This document shows positions 37,798 through 47,996 of a stretch of 50,880 nt of DNA, in pieces. A program made the position numbers and the translations under genes. Under the pieces are notes generated by a model, which was not told where the DNA came from, did not search any database, and saw only the letters and a program-made list of their open reading frames with translations. Position 1 is the first letter of the stretch; each line of letters begins with the position of its first letter. The stretch is taken from contig JANYKI010000104.1 of assembly GCA_025361645.1 (NCBI GenBank), positions 1-50,880 on the forward strand. The letters run 5' to 3'. Source of the stretch: Methanothrix sp. GTDB lineage: Archaea; Halobacteriota; Methanosarcinia; Methanotrichales; Methanotrichaceae.

Positions 37798-38421
37798 ATG
37801 AATAATATTAGTGCGACCTTCAATAGGATTTTCGTCCGAAATCTTGACGGCTCAGACCTGATGGAGATCTTCTTCGTCACAGCAGTTGCATCAATTCTGG
37901 CCATACGAGGCTTCTTGCATCTTACGGGCTATCCCCAGTTCAGCCCAGGAAACCTGCACATAGCTCATGTGCTGGTGGGCGGGCTCTTTATGCTGCTGGC
38001 CATGATAATGTTTCAGGCTTTTACCGGTCGAGCCGCCAGGTCCATGGCTGCACTTTTAGGCGGATTTGGTTTTGGAGCTTTCATAGACGAGGTTGGCAAG
38101 TTCATCACCGCAGATAACGATTACTTCTTCAAGCCAAGCGTGGCCATTATCTTCATTATCATCTATTTCCTCATGGAGCGCATCAACTGCTCCCCCTGGT
38201 TGTCGGACAAGGAACGGCTGGTAAACGTCCTCGAACTTACCAAGGAGGCAGTGACACAGGATCTTAGATCTGAAGATCAGCAAAGAGCCCTGAGCCTCTT
38301 GAATGAGGCCGATCCTAAAAATCCGGTGACAATCGCCCTCTGCGAGCTGATGAAAAATATTGAATCCATACCTGCCCAGGGGCCGGATACCTGGACAAGA
38401 ATCAAAAGGCGGGGCCAGTAA
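37798..38421 (+). CDS. Multi-helix membrane protein, N-terminal part
   Basis: A 207-residue product with four or so hydrophobic helices (MEIFFVTAVASILAIRGFL, VGGLFMLLAMIMF, GGFGFGAFIDEVGKF, SVAIIFIIIYFLM) and a soluble tail with a helical LTKEAVTQDLRSEDQQRALSL section. The motif FGFGAFIDEVGKFITADNDYFF is striking and likely defines a family I recall as one longer protein. After RIKRRGQ a stop appears because of the four-G run at 38411-38414; the next gene carries the missing rest. Function unknown. Confidence 0.65.
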   Translation: MNNISATFNRIFVRNLDGSDLMEIFFVTAVASILAIRGFLHLTGYPQFSPGNLHIAHVLVGGLFMLLAMIMFQAFTGRAARSMAALLGGFGFGAFIDEVGKFITADNDYFFKPSVAIIFIIIYFLMERINCSPWLSDKERLVNVLELTKEAVTQDLRSEDQQRALSLLNEADPKNPVTIALCELMKNIESIPAQGPDTWTRIKRRGQ

Positions 38422-38818
38422 CGCCTATGCACGCATTGTGAGAAAGCCCTGGTTTACCAGAGCCGTGATGGCGTTATTTATCACCATCTCGCTTTTTTCT
38501 CTGCTTATCAACTCCCTGGAAATTATCCAACTATTTGTCCCCAAGTTGCAGCTTCCGCCATTAACCTTGAGTGAGTTAGGAGGGACGCTCTTTGCATTGC
38601 TGGCCAGCGCTTATGTAGCGGCGGGGGTTCTCAGGATGCAAAGCGACAGGCTCAGGGCCTACCGGCTGTTCAAGACCTCCATCCTCATTCAGATCTTCCT
38701 GGTGGACATCTTCATTTTCCTGGATATGGAGTTTGCCGGCCTCATAAAGCTGGCAATCGATATCACAGTTCTCCTGACTCTGAGATATATGATCGACCAG
38801 GAGACGGTTCGTCATTGA
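38360..38818 (+). CDS. Membrane protein, C-terminal part of the split gene
   Basis: A 152-residue frame starting at TTG 38360 but read as protein from about SNAYARIVRKPWF (38415) onward, with helices AVMALFITISLFSLLINSL, LGGTLFALLASAYVAAGVL and ILIQIFLVDIFIFL. Deleting one G at 38411-38414 joins it in frame to the previous gene to give ...RIKRRASNAYARIVRKPW. It overlaps the upstream gene, so either the pair is one gene with a frameshift or two coupled genes. Its end overlaps the convergent permease gene by seven bases. Confidence 0.55.
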   Translation: MNPYLPRGRIPGQESKGGASNAYARIVRKPWFTRAVMALFITISLFSLLINSLEIIQLFVPKLQLPPLTLSELGGTLFALLASAYVAAGVLRMQSDRLRAYRLFKTSILIQIFLVDIFIFLDMEFAGLIKLAIDITVLLTLRYMIDQETVRH

Positions 38819-40008
38819 TTTGGCTTCGATCCAACCGCTGGTGCAACAAGGGTATCTTCCATGATCTTTCCGTAAATATAACGGAATATCAATTTTCCCG
38901 TGGCTATCATCGGGGTAGCCAAAAGCGCTCCCATTATGCCGAATGCCTCGGCACCGGCGATGACACCGATCAACACTATCAGGGGAGGGAGATCGACAGC
39001 ATCACCCATGATCTTTGGCACCAGGAATTGATTTTCCAGCATCTGGACAAGCGTATAAAAACCAATAATCACCAGCGTAAAACTCAGGTGGCTGAATGCC
39101 AGATGCGTTGATCCAAATAAGAGGGCGATCAAAACCGCCGGAACAGCCGCCAGAACCGGGCCGACATTGGGGATCAACTCCATGAATCCGGCAATGACGC
39201 CCAGGAAAAATGCCTGTGGCAATCCCAGAATAAAGCCTCCCACCCAGGTGACCAGGCCTACTATCAGCATGAGATGAATTTGACCACGCAGGAAACCTGT
39301 CCAGGTCATGTGGATATTCCCAAACAGCAGGGAAAGCTCCGGTCCATGGCCCGGTGGAATCAAGTCCGAAAACCAATTCTTGAACTCACCAGCGGTGAGA
39401 GTCATTTGAAGCGCCATCAGCAGCGTGAACAATACCGAAGCTAACCCTGAAAATGTCGGTCCCAAAAATCCTGCCACGGCACCCATTGCCCTTCCAAGCC
39501 GGCTGCTCAAGTCGGCAACCGACATTTGCATGGCTGGAACTGGGGTCTGGGCTGATGATGTAGAATAATTCAGAGCCGTCAACAGGGAATCAAGAGCCGG
39601 GTTCAATACGCTTGCCAGCCACTGGTGGGCTTGCAGATCAGTTGAAACGGATTGTACAATCTGGCTCAATCTCTGTATAATCAGACTTGGATCAATTTGT
39701 AGAGCAAAATTGGCTGCCTCCACAAGCGGTTGGATCAAAAGCAAGGGAACTACCAGCAGCATGGCCACCACGAACAAATAGGTAATTACAATCGCCAGAT
39801 TTTTATTCATCCGCAGACGCCCGGCCAAAAACCTGATAATTGGATCAACTAATAAGGCCAATAGTGCGGCAGATATCACCAAAGGAATGGCCGATCGCCC
39901 AATGTACACCACGAACAGCCCAGCCAAAAGCAGGACCACGCCCATAATATAACGGGCGGGTTCACTCCAACGGTTACCGGCAGACGCTTGCACCGAATCC
40001 ACAGTCAT
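38812..40008 (-). CDS. AI-2E family transporter (PerM/YdiK type)
   Basis: A 398-residue membrane protein. N-terminal helices (YIMGVVLLLAGLFVVYIGRS, IPLVISAALLALLVDP, NLAIVITYLFVVAMLLVVPLL), a soluble loop (about 95-190), then the conserved GLPQAFFLGVIAGFMELIPNVGP segment and LVPKIMGDAVDLPPLIVLIGVIAG near the end define the family, which includes AI-2 exporters and sodium/proton antiporters. Substrate not assignable. Stands alone on the minus strand. Confidence 0.9.
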   Translation of the reverse strand: MTVDSVQASAGNRWSEPARYIMGVVLLLAGLFVVYIGRSAIPLVISAALLALLVDPIIRFLAGRLRMNKNLAIVITYLFVVAMLLVVPLLLIQPLVEAANFALQIDPSLIIQRLSQIVQSVSTDLQAHQWLASVLNPALDSLLTALNYSTSSAQTPVPAMQMSVADLSSRLGRAMGAVAGFLGPTFSGLASVLFTLLMALQMTLTAGEFKNWFSDLIPPGHGPELSLLFGNIHMTWTGFLRGQIHLMLIVGLVTWVGGFILGLPQAFFLGVIAGFMELIPNVGPVLAAVPAVLIALLFGSTHLAFSHLSFTLVIIGFYTLVQMLENQFLVPKIMGDAVDLPPLIVLIGVIAGAEAFGIMGALLATPMIATGKLIFRYIYGKIMEDTLVAPAVGSKPNQ

Positions 40009-40052
40009 AACAAATGAATTGCTGGTTTTGGAAGATAACCTTTGTGCCGAAT

Positions 40053-40529
40053 TTACTGCAAATAGTTGTCTATGCTGACCAGCTTCTCCACATCGCTCTT
40101 GCTGATGCTCGACTCCCGGACGACCTTCTCCTGCACCTCGATGGGAGCGCGACTCCTCAGAGCCAGGGCCAGGCAGTCAGAGGGCCTGGCATCTATCTCG
40201 CTCTGTCGGCTCTCGCTCTTGATGGTGATGCGAGCATAGTAGATGCCTGCATCCAGATCATCGATGAGCACATTGGTGATGCTGGCGGAAAGGCATTCCA
40301 GGACGGAGATGAAGAGATCATGGGTCATGGGCCGGGGCGACAGCTCCCCGGAAAGGGCATGATGAATGGATACGGCCTCGGACAGCCCCACAAAGATGGG
40401 CACGATCCTCGCCATCTCATCCTCCAGGAGGACCACAGGTACAGGCGCGCTTCCTTCTGATTCGGCGATGTAGACTCCTTTTACCCTGACAGGAACTGGT
40501 GCCACCATGACATTATCTTCTATTGCCAT
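40053..40529 (-). CDS. Bifunctional nuclease (BFN/DUF151) domain protein
   Basis: A 158-residue protein made of one BFN domain. VVLLEDEMARIVPIFVGLSEAVSIHHAL in the first half and ARITIKSESRQSEIDARPSDCLALALRSRAPI in the second are the family's core; ARPSDCLALALR is its signature. Members show RNase and DNase activity in plants and bacteria; the archaeal role is not known. GGAG precedes the ATG by nine bases. It lies between ileS and the AI-2E transporter. Confidence 0.87.
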   Translation of the reverse strand: MAIEDNVMVAPVPVRVKGVYIAESEGSAPVPVVLLEDEMARIVPIFVGLSEAVSIHHALSGELSPRPMTHDLFISVLECLSASITNVLIDDLDAGIYYARITIKSESRQSEIDARPSDCLALALRSRAPIEVQEKVVRESSISKSDVEKLVSIDNYLQ

Positions 40530-40575
40530 ATTATAAAACTCCGTCCATCTAAATTTATCTCCGGCTCATTCCCGT

Positions 40576-43500
40576 TTATACTGCCCGATCTATGCCGATT
40601 CTCACACAGACTCCCTCGATATCCCAGTCTTTAACCAGCTTGCCCTGTAGTTCCAGGCCTAGGCCCAACTGGAAATTTGCAGCTCGAACCTCGCCGGCAA
40701 TATGCTCTTTCTTTTGCAGGGCTAAGTCAAGGATCGGCTTGCTCTCGATATCGACAATGGCCCGGATCTGATCTTCCACGCGCAGATCCAGCTCTTTTCT
40801 CATGTCCTGGATGCGGCGAATGATCTCTCGGGCATACCCTTCCGCCTCCAGTTCGGGTGTGAGGGTGATGTCCACGAAGACAAATCCTCGGGAAAACTCT
40901 GCGGCAGGCAGATTTTGCGACGGCAATTCCTTGATCGCCACCATATCGGCGGTTATCCTGTACTCCATTCCTCTGAAAGATATGGTCGCTTCGCCTTCAT
41001 CCAGTTGCCTCTTAACCTCTGTGGGGTCGGCGGCGGCTATGGCCTCGACGACATTCTTGGCTTCGCCCTTGTAGACCGGACCTATCTTCTTATGAACAGG
41101 GGCGATCTCCAGGTCCATCTTTGGCTTTTCTCCGGCAGCTAGCACGGTTATCTTCTTGGAGTTGGTCTGGCCCTTAAGGACATTTTCCAGGCCGCCCAGG
41201 TCCACGGTCTCCTTGGCCGGAGCTATCAAGATTTCTGAGACAGGCCAGCGCAATTTGCGGCCTCCTTTCTGGCGGGCATTGGAAGCGGCCATGGAAACCT
41301 CCCTTACCAGTGCCATGCTCTCTTCCAGATGCTTGTCTATTCGCGCCGCATCGGCTTTGGGCCACTGGCACATGTGTACCGACTGCGGTGCACCCTCGTC
41401 CAGGCCTTTCACCAGATTCTGGTAGATGGACTCCGCGATGAAGGGCGTGAACGGAGCCATGAGCTTTGAGAGTTTAACTAAAACCTCATAGATGGTGGCG
41501 TAGGCGGCGAGCTTGTCCGGATTATCCTGCTCAATCCAGGTGCGGGGCCGCACCAGCTGGATGTACCAGCGAGAGAGATCTTCCAGTATGAAGTCGGAGA
41601 TGGAGCGAACAATGCGATGCAACTGGTAGACCTCCATCTCTTTTGTGACGTCCTCAATCAGGCTGTTTACCCGGGACAAAATCCAGCGATCCTCGGGGCG
41701 TAGATTGCTCTCGTACCTGGACAGATCCGCCTTGCCGGCATCGAACTTATCCAGGACCATGTAGGGCAAGGCAAAGCGATAAGCATTCCAGAAGATGTTG
41801 AGCATGCGGCTGGTGTTCTCCACAGCATCCCAGGAGAAGTGCAGATCCTCCCAGGGGGCATTGGCTCCCAGCACATAAAAGCGCAGGATGTCGGCACCAA
41901 ACTTCTGCACAACCTCCTCCGGTTGGACGATGTTGCCTATGCTCTTGGACATCTTCCTGCCCTGGTCGTCCAAGGTAAAGCCGTGCATGAGGACGCTCTT
42001 GTAAGGCGCTCTGCCAAAGGAGACCATGGCGGCCCCCAGTTGAGAGTAGAACCAGCCGCGCGTCTGGTCATGCCCTTCCGTGATGAAATCAGCCGGCCAC
42101 CATTCACTGAATTCTTCTTCGTGGCTGGGGAAGCGTAAAGTGGCCCAGGAGGCTACGGCGCTGTCAAACCAGACATCAAAGACATCCGGCGAGCGCACCA
42201 TTTTGCCGCCGCAGGGGCAGTCTAAAAAGATATGGTCCACATCCGGCCGGTGCAGATCAGCCAGCTTCTGACCGCTTCTCTCCTCGAGCTCAGCAGCCGT
42301 GCCGATCACCTCCAAATGGCCGCAGGCCGGGCAGGTCCAGATGGGCAGAGGAATTCCCCAGTATCTCTGCCGGGAGATGCACCAGTCGCGGGCATTCTTG
42401 ATCCAGTCCGAGAAGCGAGCCGATCCTGCCCACTCCGGATACCAGGTTATGCGCGAGACCTCTTCGAGCATTTTGTCTCGCAGATCGGATATTCGCAAAA
42501 ACCACTGGCTAGTGGCGATGAAGATGATAGGCGTCTTGCAACGCCAGCAATGGCCGTAGCGGTGCGCTAACCGTCCCTGGGACAACAGTTTACCCTGTTC
42601 AACCAGATCGACGATAACTTCGCTATCCGCCTCCTTGACATACAGGCCCTGATACTTCGCGCCGGCTTCCGCCGTGTAGCATCCGTCTCCGCCCACAGGG
42701 CAGAAGATCTCCATATGATGTTTCATTCCCAGCTCGTAGTCCTCGAGACCGTGGCCGGGGGCGATGTGCACGCAGCCGGTGTTCTCTGCCGTCACGAAGT
42801 CTGCGGCATAAACCCTGTGCAAAATATCTTTTTGCCGGGGGACCATGCCGCCCAGGGGGTGACTGTATGTGAGCTCCTGCATTTGCTCTGCGGATAGGGC
42901 ACAAAGCAGCTCAAAGTCTTGATAGCGACCGATCTTGAGCACGGACTCGACCAGGTCCGAGGCCATGATGAGGATCTCGGCCTTTCCATCCTTCCGGGCT
43001 CGCACTTTGGAATATTGGAAGGTGGGGTTGACTGCCACGGCCACGTTGGCGGGAATGGTCCAGGGCGTGGTGGTCCAGATGACAATGTAGGTATTCTCTT
43101 CGCCAAGCACGGGGAACTTGACATAGATGGAGTAGTCGGTCTCATCCCAGTACTCCACCTCGGAGTCGGCAATGGCCGTCTGGCAACGCGGGCACCAGTT
43201 GACCACCCGCAAACCTCTTTCCAGGAGGTTATTCTCATGCGCCTTTTTTAGAGTCCACCAGGCCGCCTCCAGATACTCGTTCTTGAGCGTCATGTAGGGA
43301 TCTTCCCAGTCCAGCCAGGCCCCCAGGATCTTGAACTGAGCCGTCATGTCGTCCTTCTGGCGCAGCGCGAACTCCTTGCACCTCTGTATGAACTTATCGA
43401 CGCCATAAGTCTCGATATCCTTCTTGTTTCTAAAGCCGAAGGACTCCTCTACCTTGACCTCGATGGGCAGGCCGTGCATATCCCAGCCTGCCCTGTCCTT

Positions 43501-43737
43501 GACCTCAAAGCAGTTCATGGACTTGTAGCGCAGAACCGAGTCTTTGATCACCTTGTTCCAGGCGGTGCCCAGGTGAATGCGCCCCGTGGTGTAGGGCGGT
43601 CCGTCCACGAAGAAGAACTTCTTGCCGCCCACGCGAAGCTTCCTAACCGTGCGGTAGGTTTGCTCCTTTTCCCACAACAATCTGATCTGGTTCTCTAGAT
43701 CCTCTGCATTATACTGCCCAGCTACCTCGGTGATCAC
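40576..43737 (-). CDS. ileS: Isoleucyl-tRNA synthetase
   Basis: A 1053-residue class I synthetase charging tRNA-Ile. The HIGH-like motif is HLGT at 55-58 (GRIHLGTAWNKVIKD), usual in the archaeal/eukaryal group. KMSKS occurs in DDQGRKMSKSIGN at about residue 594. The editing domain (WTTTPWTIPANVAVA, GHGLEDYELG) is present. CWRCKTP and CPACGH supply zinc ligands, and the C-terminal anticodon region is complete. GTG start at 43737 follows GGAGGATTTCCT, a strong Shine-Dalgarno. Divergent from rfcS. Confidence 0.97.
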   Translation of the reverse strand: MITEVAGQYNAEDLENQIRLLWEKEQTYRTVRKLRVGGKKFFFVDGPPYTTGRIHLGTAWNKVIKDSVLRYKSMNCFEVKDRAGWDMHGLPIEVKVEESFGFRNKKDIETYGVDKFIQRCKEFALRQKDDMTAQFKILGAWLDWEDPYMTLKNEYLEAAWWTLKKAHENNLLERGLRVVNWCPRCQTAIADSEVEYWDETDYSIYVKFPVLGEENTYIVIWTTTPWTIPANVAVAVNPTFQYSKVRARKDGKAEILIMASDLVESVLKIGRYQDFELLCALSAEQMQELTYSHPLGGMVPRQKDILHRVYAADFVTAENTGCVHIAPGHGLEDYELGMKHHMEIFCPVGGDGCYTAEAGAKYQGLYVKEADSEVIVDLVEQGKLLSQGRLAHRYGHCWRCKTPIIFIATSQWFLRISDLRDKMLEEVSRITWYPEWAGSARFSDWIKNARDWCISRQRYWGIPLPIWTCPACGHLEVIGTAAELEERSGQKLADLHRPDVDHIFLDCPCGGKMVRSPDVFDVWFDSAVASWATLRFPSHEEEFSEWWPADFITEGHDQTRGWFYSQLGAAMVSFGRAPYKSVLMHGFTLDDQGRKMSKSIGNIVQPEEVVQKFGADILRFYVLGANAPWEDLHFSWDAVENTSRMLNIFWNAYRFALPYMVLDKFDAGKADLSRYESNLRPEDRWILSRVNSLIEDVTKEMEVYQLHRIVRSISDFILEDLSRWYIQLVRPRTWIEQDNPDKLAAYATIYEVLVKLSKLMAPFTPFIAESIYQNLVKGLDEGAPQSVHMCQWPKADAARIDKHLEESMALVREVSMAASNARQKGGRKLRWPVSEILIAPAKETVDLGGLENVLKGQTNSKKITVLAAGEKPKMDLEIAPVHKKIGPVYKGEAKNVVEAIAAADPTEVKRQLDEGEATISFRGMEYRITADMVAIKELPSQNLPAAEFSRGFVFVDITLTPELEAEGYAREIIRRIQDMRKELDLRVEDQIRAIVDIESKPILDLALQKKEHIAGEVRAANFQLGLGLELQGKLVKDWDIEGVCVRIGIDRAV

Positions 43738-43817
43738 AGGAAATCCTCCAAAAAACGATTGCCATCATGTTACACATCTATATTTAGCCTTTGTTGCCTT
43801 GCAGCAATATTGATATA

Positions 43818-44807
43818 ATGACAGCACGAACCATTTCTCAGGAGGAGTTATTTATTAAAGAGGAGATCTGGATCGAGAAGTACCGGCCCGAAAAGCTGGA
43901 CGACATTGTGGGCCAGGACGAGATAATTCGCCGTCTCAAGTCCTATGTAAAGACCAGAAACCTGCCGCATCTTATGTTCTCCGGGCCGCCGGGCGTGGGC
44001 AAGACGGCGGCCTCCATCTCCATCGTCAAAGAGATCTTTGGCGAGACCTGGAGAAACAATTTCATCGAGCTGAATGCCAGCGATGAGCGGGGCATAGACA
44101 TCATCCGTCACAAGGTCAAGGACTTTGCCCGCATGGCACCGCTCGGGGTAGCCGATTTTAAAGTTATATTTCTGGACGAGGCTGATGCCCTGACCAACGA
44201 CGCTCAGAGCGCTCTGCGGCGCACTATGGAGCGTTACTCGGCCACAACCAGGTTCATACTATCCTGCAACTATTCCTCCAAGATCATTGAGCCCATCCAG
44301 TCTCGCTGTGCCGTCTACCGCTTCAAGCCCCTCTCGGCGGCGGCCGTCAAGAAGCGCATCAAATTCATCGCCGATGAAGAAAAGCTGATAGTATCGGACG
44401 AGGGTCTGTCCGCCATTGAATATGTTGCAGGCGGAGATATGCGAAAAGCCATCAATGCTCTGCAGGCGGCTGCACTTTTGGACGATAAGGTAGACGAGGA
44501 GACGATCTACCAGATCACATCCACCGCCAAGCCACAGGAAATTCGAGATTTCATAAAGACAGCTCTTTCCGGAGACTTCGTGGGGGCGCGGGCGGCATTG
44601 GACGATCTGCTGCTCTCCAAAGGGCTCTCCGGCCAGGACGTGGTGGTCCAGATTCACCGGGCCATGCTGGACCTGGATATACCTGACAGGGACAAAGTCA
44701 GACTGATCGACCGCATCGGAGAGATCGATTTTCGCATGACGGAAGGCGCTAACGAGAGAATTCAGCTGGAAGCCCTGCTGGCATACTTTGCCCTGAGCGC
44801 TTCTTAG
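43818..44807 (+). CDS. rfcS: Replication factor C small subunit
   Basis: The AAA+ clamp-loader subunit, 329 residues from ATG 43818 (an earlier TTG at 43791 is unlikely). Walker A GPPGVGKT at 56-63, Walker B DEAD at 120-123 and the arginine-finger motif SRC at 162-164 (PIQSRCAVYRF) are intact. With the large subunit it loads PCNA on primed DNA. The start lies behind GATATAATG and a TATA-like ATATTTAG region shared with the divergent ileS. It converges with the histidine-kinase gene with two bases between them. Confidence 0.96.
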   Translation: MTARTISQEELFIKEEIWIEKYRPEKLDDIVGQDEIIRRLKSYVKTRNLPHLMFSGPPGVGKTAASISIVKEIFGETWRNNFIELNASDERGIDIIRHKVKDFARMAPLGVADFKVIFLDEADALTNDAQSALRRTMERYSATTRFILSCNYSSKIIEPIQSRCAVYRFKPLSAAAVKKRIKFIADEEKLIVSDEGLSAIEYVAGGDMRKAINALQAAALLDDKVDEETIYQITSTAKPQEIRDFIKTALSGDFVGARAALDDLLLSKGLSGQDVVVQIHRAMLDLDIPDRDKVRLIDRIGEIDFRMTEGANERIQLEALLAYFALSAS

Positions 44808-44809
44808 CA

Positions 44810-47800
44810 TTAGGGCTTGCAGCCGTCTTTCTGCGTTTCGTCTGGATCGACTGACCGGCTGCGCTCTACGGCAGCCTGTAGATCTTCTATTCGCACCGGT
44901 TTTGAGACATAATCGTTCATGCCCGCCTCCAGGCATTCCTCTCGATCGCCTTTCATGGCGTGGGCCGTCATGGCAATGATGTAGGGCTGGCGGCCCGGCA
45001 TGCGACGAATGCATTTCGTAGCTTCAAGGCCGTCCATCTCCGGCATCAGCACGTCCATGAGCACCACGTCGTAAGGATGGCTTTGCAGTGCGCCTAAAAC
45101 CTCTTTGCCGTTGGCTGCGATATCCGCTCTATAGCCCAGACGCTCCAGCATGCGTGTTGCCACCTTCTGGTTGACGGCGTTGTCCTCTGCTAGCAATATG
45201 CAAAGGTGCTTTTTCGCAACATGTTCCAGGCCAAAAGCAGGCAGGAAGAACTCTCCTTGCAACTCTGCCGGGGATAGGTCAGAAGAGGCTTTAGCAGAAA
45301 TTGTGAAGTAGAAGACAGATCCCTTTCCAGACGCGCTTTCTGCCCAAATTCTTCCACCCATCAGCTCGGCCAGATTCCGGCTTATGGCCAGACCCAATCC
45401 CGTACCGCCGTACTTGCGGGTGGTGGAGGCATCCACCTGGCTGAAGGATTGAAAGAGGCGGCTCATGCGATCGTTGCTTATGCCGATGCCGGTATCCTTG
45501 ACCGCAAACATAATCTCATATTTTTCGTCTTTGGGTAGGGAGGACACGCTGACAGAAATATTTCCTGTTTCTGTAAATTTGACGGCATTGCCGAGCAGGT
45601 TGACCAGAATTTGCTTGAGCCTGGTCAAGTCTCCCAAAAGCCGGCGAGGGACAGTCGGATCTATCTTAGAGCTGAGCTTAAGACCCTTCTCAGCGACCGC
45701 CGAAGATACCATATTCACAGATGCATCCAGGCATTGCTGCAGATCAAAGGGCTCATTTTCTAAATCCAGCATTCCTCCCTCTATCTTGGAGAAGTCCAGG
45801 ATATCGCTTATCACAGCCAAAAGAGCGTCCCCGCTGCTGCGGATGGTTTCAATGTAATCTCGCTGCTCCGAATCGATATTTGTATTAAGAAGAATACCGG
45901 TAAGGCCGATGACTGCATTCATAGGCGTGCGAATCTCGTGGCTCATATTGGCTAAAAAGACGGACTTGGCCTTTGTGGCCGACTCGGCACGCTCTTTGGC
46001 CAGGCGCAGATCCTGCTCCACTTTTTTTCGCTCGGTAAGATCGATGGAGACGCCCACAAATCCCATGCTTCTTCCTAGCTGATCTTTAAGCACATTGAAT
46101 ACATAAGAAGCCGGAAACAAGCTGCCATCCTTTCTCTGCACAATGAGTTCGCTTTCTCGATAGCCGTAGCGCATAATATCTTCGATTACACCTTTGATGA
46201 GACTGTGTAACCCCTCCGGCACAATGGTCTGTGCAATGTTCTTGCCGAGCACCTCATCTGCCTTCCACAAATAGAGCTCCTCTGAGAAATGGTTCCAGTA
46301 GATTATCCGGCCTTCGAGATCTGTGGCAATTACGGCGTTTCTGACCTGATCAAGCAAAGAAGCCTGAAAGATTACCTGGCTCTCGGCTTCTTTTCTTTCA
46401 GTTATGTCCTGGCCCTGAGCGATGGTGGCCACTACATTTTTGCCGGTTTCATCAAAGACGGTAGCCGAGTTCCATAGTACGGTTCGAACCACTCCGTCCT
46501 TTCTCAGAATGGGGATCTCAACCGCGTCCCAGTGCTCGCCGGAGAGGGTCTTTTCGATGTAAGCCGAAGACGCGACTCTACTTACCTCCGGAAAGAGAAT
46601 GTCCAGATGACGACCCATGACATCTTCAGCTAGGTAGCCGGTCAGTCGCTCAAAGGCATGATTGAACCGGGAAATCCTGAAGGAGGGGTCCCCGACGATA
46701 ATGGGGGCATTGGCATGTCCGATGAGATTCTCCAGATAGTCCCTTGTTTCGCGCAGGTCATGCACTGCTTTCTTGAGCCTCTCCGAAGAGCGCTTGTTCT
46801 CAGTCAGGTCATTGCCGATGCAGAGGATCTCCATGATTTCGCCGTTATCATTTTGTATGGGTCTATTGGTCCAGGAGATCCATACCCTCTCGTCATTAGA
46901 GCGCATATTCTCGTTTACATTCGCTTCATACGCTTCGGGATTCTTTGCAATGCATTCAATCATCTTTCGCAGATCCCTGCCCTCAGAATCCATAGCGGGA
47001 ACAATGGTGCCTACTACATTGCGACCAATGATCTTTGCTCGCCGGTAGCCGAAGAAATCCTCCGCATATTTATTAATGAATGTGATTTTGCCGAATGTGT
47101 CCATTCTCATAATGATGCTGCTGGCGCTCTCCACCAGCTCGCGATACTTTTTTTCGCCTTCTCTTAAGGCTGCTTGCGTCTCCCCCCGGTCCAATGATGC
47201 GCCGATGGCCCCAGCGATCGTCATCAAGATGGATACCTCGTCCCAGGTCCATGTCCGTTCGCTTTTCAGATCATCAAAGCCTATGAATCCCCAGAACCGA
47301 TCTTTTATAAAGAGGGGGACCATCAAAAAGGAGCGCACATTTAGCCGTTCCAAAAGCACTCTCGCCTGCGGGGGCTGATCCCGGGTAAATCCCTTAAGGG
47401 GCATGCCGGATGCAAGGGTTTCATACCAGAAGATAGGGATGTTGTGAGGTAGACTGTGGGAAAAAGGGGGGCCTCTTTCTGGCTTGAAGCTCTCATTGAA
47501 CCAGTCGTAGCTCAATTTGCACAGATGCTCCCTGGCTACCGTATCATAACACTCATAGATATAAACCCGGTCCACATCTGCCGAACACCCCAGGATCTCC
47601 AAAGCTTGATTTAGGGCAGGGTCCAAATCGCTCGTGATCAGTAACTGGTTTGTGGCTAAAGCTGCACCAGCCAATATTCTGTCCCTTTTACGTAGATCGT
47701 CTTTGGGCGTGCTTTTCAGGATGACCAAAAAACCGCCTGGCTGTGTATCACTCGGCATAGGTGAGATGGAATAATAGAGGAGCCTGCCGTTTAGTCTGAT

Positions 47801-47977
47801 ATTTCCGCAGGCAATCTGGCCAGAATCGATCAGGATTTGGCGGCAGATCTCATGGCAATCAGATCCTTCCTGCCATCCCGTCAGTTCCTTTGCCGCAGAA
47901 TTCATGTAAAGGACGGCCCCGGTCAGGTCACAAAGGCAGATCGCCTCATGCATGACTTCCAGGGCGGATCGAAACAT
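44810..47977 (-). CDS. Hybrid sensor histidine kinase (PAS, GAF, PAS x3, HisKA, HATPase, REC)
   Basis: A 1055-residue soluble sensor. Order: an N-terminal PAS (about 1-75), a GAF domain (about 97-270), three further PAS domains (about 278-650), HisKA with the phosphorylated His near 680 ([14 protein letters not shown]), HATPase with N box [19 protein letters not shown] and [10 protein letters not shown], and a C-terminal receiver with phospho-acceptor Asp near 974 ([13 protein letters not shown]). There is no membrane segment, so it senses cytosolic ligands or redox state. Follows the cyclase gene by 19 bases; its response partner is not nearby. Confidence 0.94.
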   Translation of the reverse strand: MFRSALEVMHEAICLCDLTGAVLYMNSAAKELTGWQEGSDCHEICRQILIDSGQIACGNIRLNGRLLYYSISPMPSDTQPGGFLVILKSTPKDDLRKRDRILAGAALATNQLLITSDLDPALNQALEILGCSADVDRVYIYECYDTVAREHLCKLSYDWFNESFKPERGPPFSHSLPHNIPIFWYETLASGMPLKGFTRDQPPQARVLLERLNVRSFLMVPLFIKDRFWGFIGFDDLKSERTWTWDEVSILMTIAGAIGASLDRGETQAALREGEKKYRELVESASSIIMRMDTFGKITFINKYAEDFFGYRRAKIIGRNVVGTIVPAMDSEGRDLRKMIECIAKNPEAYEANVNENMRSNDERVWISWTNRPIQNDNGEIMEILCIGNDLTENKRSSERLKKAVHDLRETRDYLENLIGHANAPIIVGDPSFRISRFNHAFERLTGYLAEDVMGRHLDILFPEVSRVASSAYIEKTLSGEHWDAVEIPILRKDGVVRTVLWNSATVFDETGKNVVATIAQGQDITERKEAESQVIFQASLLDQVRNAVIATDLEGRIIYWNHFSEELYLWKADEVLGKNIAQTIVPEGLHSLIKGVIEDIMRYGYRESELIVQRKDGSLFPASYVFNVLKDQLGRSMGFVGVSIDLTERKKVEQDLRLAKERAESATKAKSVFLANMSHEIRTPMNAVIGLTGILLNTNIDSEQRDYIETIRSSGDALLAVISDILDFSKIEGGMLDLENEPFDLQQCLDASVNMVSSAVAEKGLKLSSKIDPTVPRRLLGDLTRLKQILVNLLGNAVKFTETGNISVSVSSLPKDEKYEIMFAVKDTGIGISNDRMSRLFQSFSQVDASTTRKYGGTGLGLAISRNLAELMGGRIWAESASGKGSVFYFTISAKASSDLSPAELQGEFFLPAFGLEHVAKKHLCILLAEDNAVNQKVATRMLERLGYRADIAANGKEVLGALQSHPYDVVLMDVLMPEMDGLEATKCIRRMPGRQPYIIAMTAHAMKGDREECLEAGMNDYVSKPVRIEDLQAAVERSRSVDPDETQKDGCKP

Positions 47978-47996
47978 ATGCAGTTGGTCCGTATCA

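Noticed and set aside
44259-45014. A 251-residue minus-strand frame
   Set aside because: Runs antisense through rfcS and in another frame of the histidine kinase; no domain.
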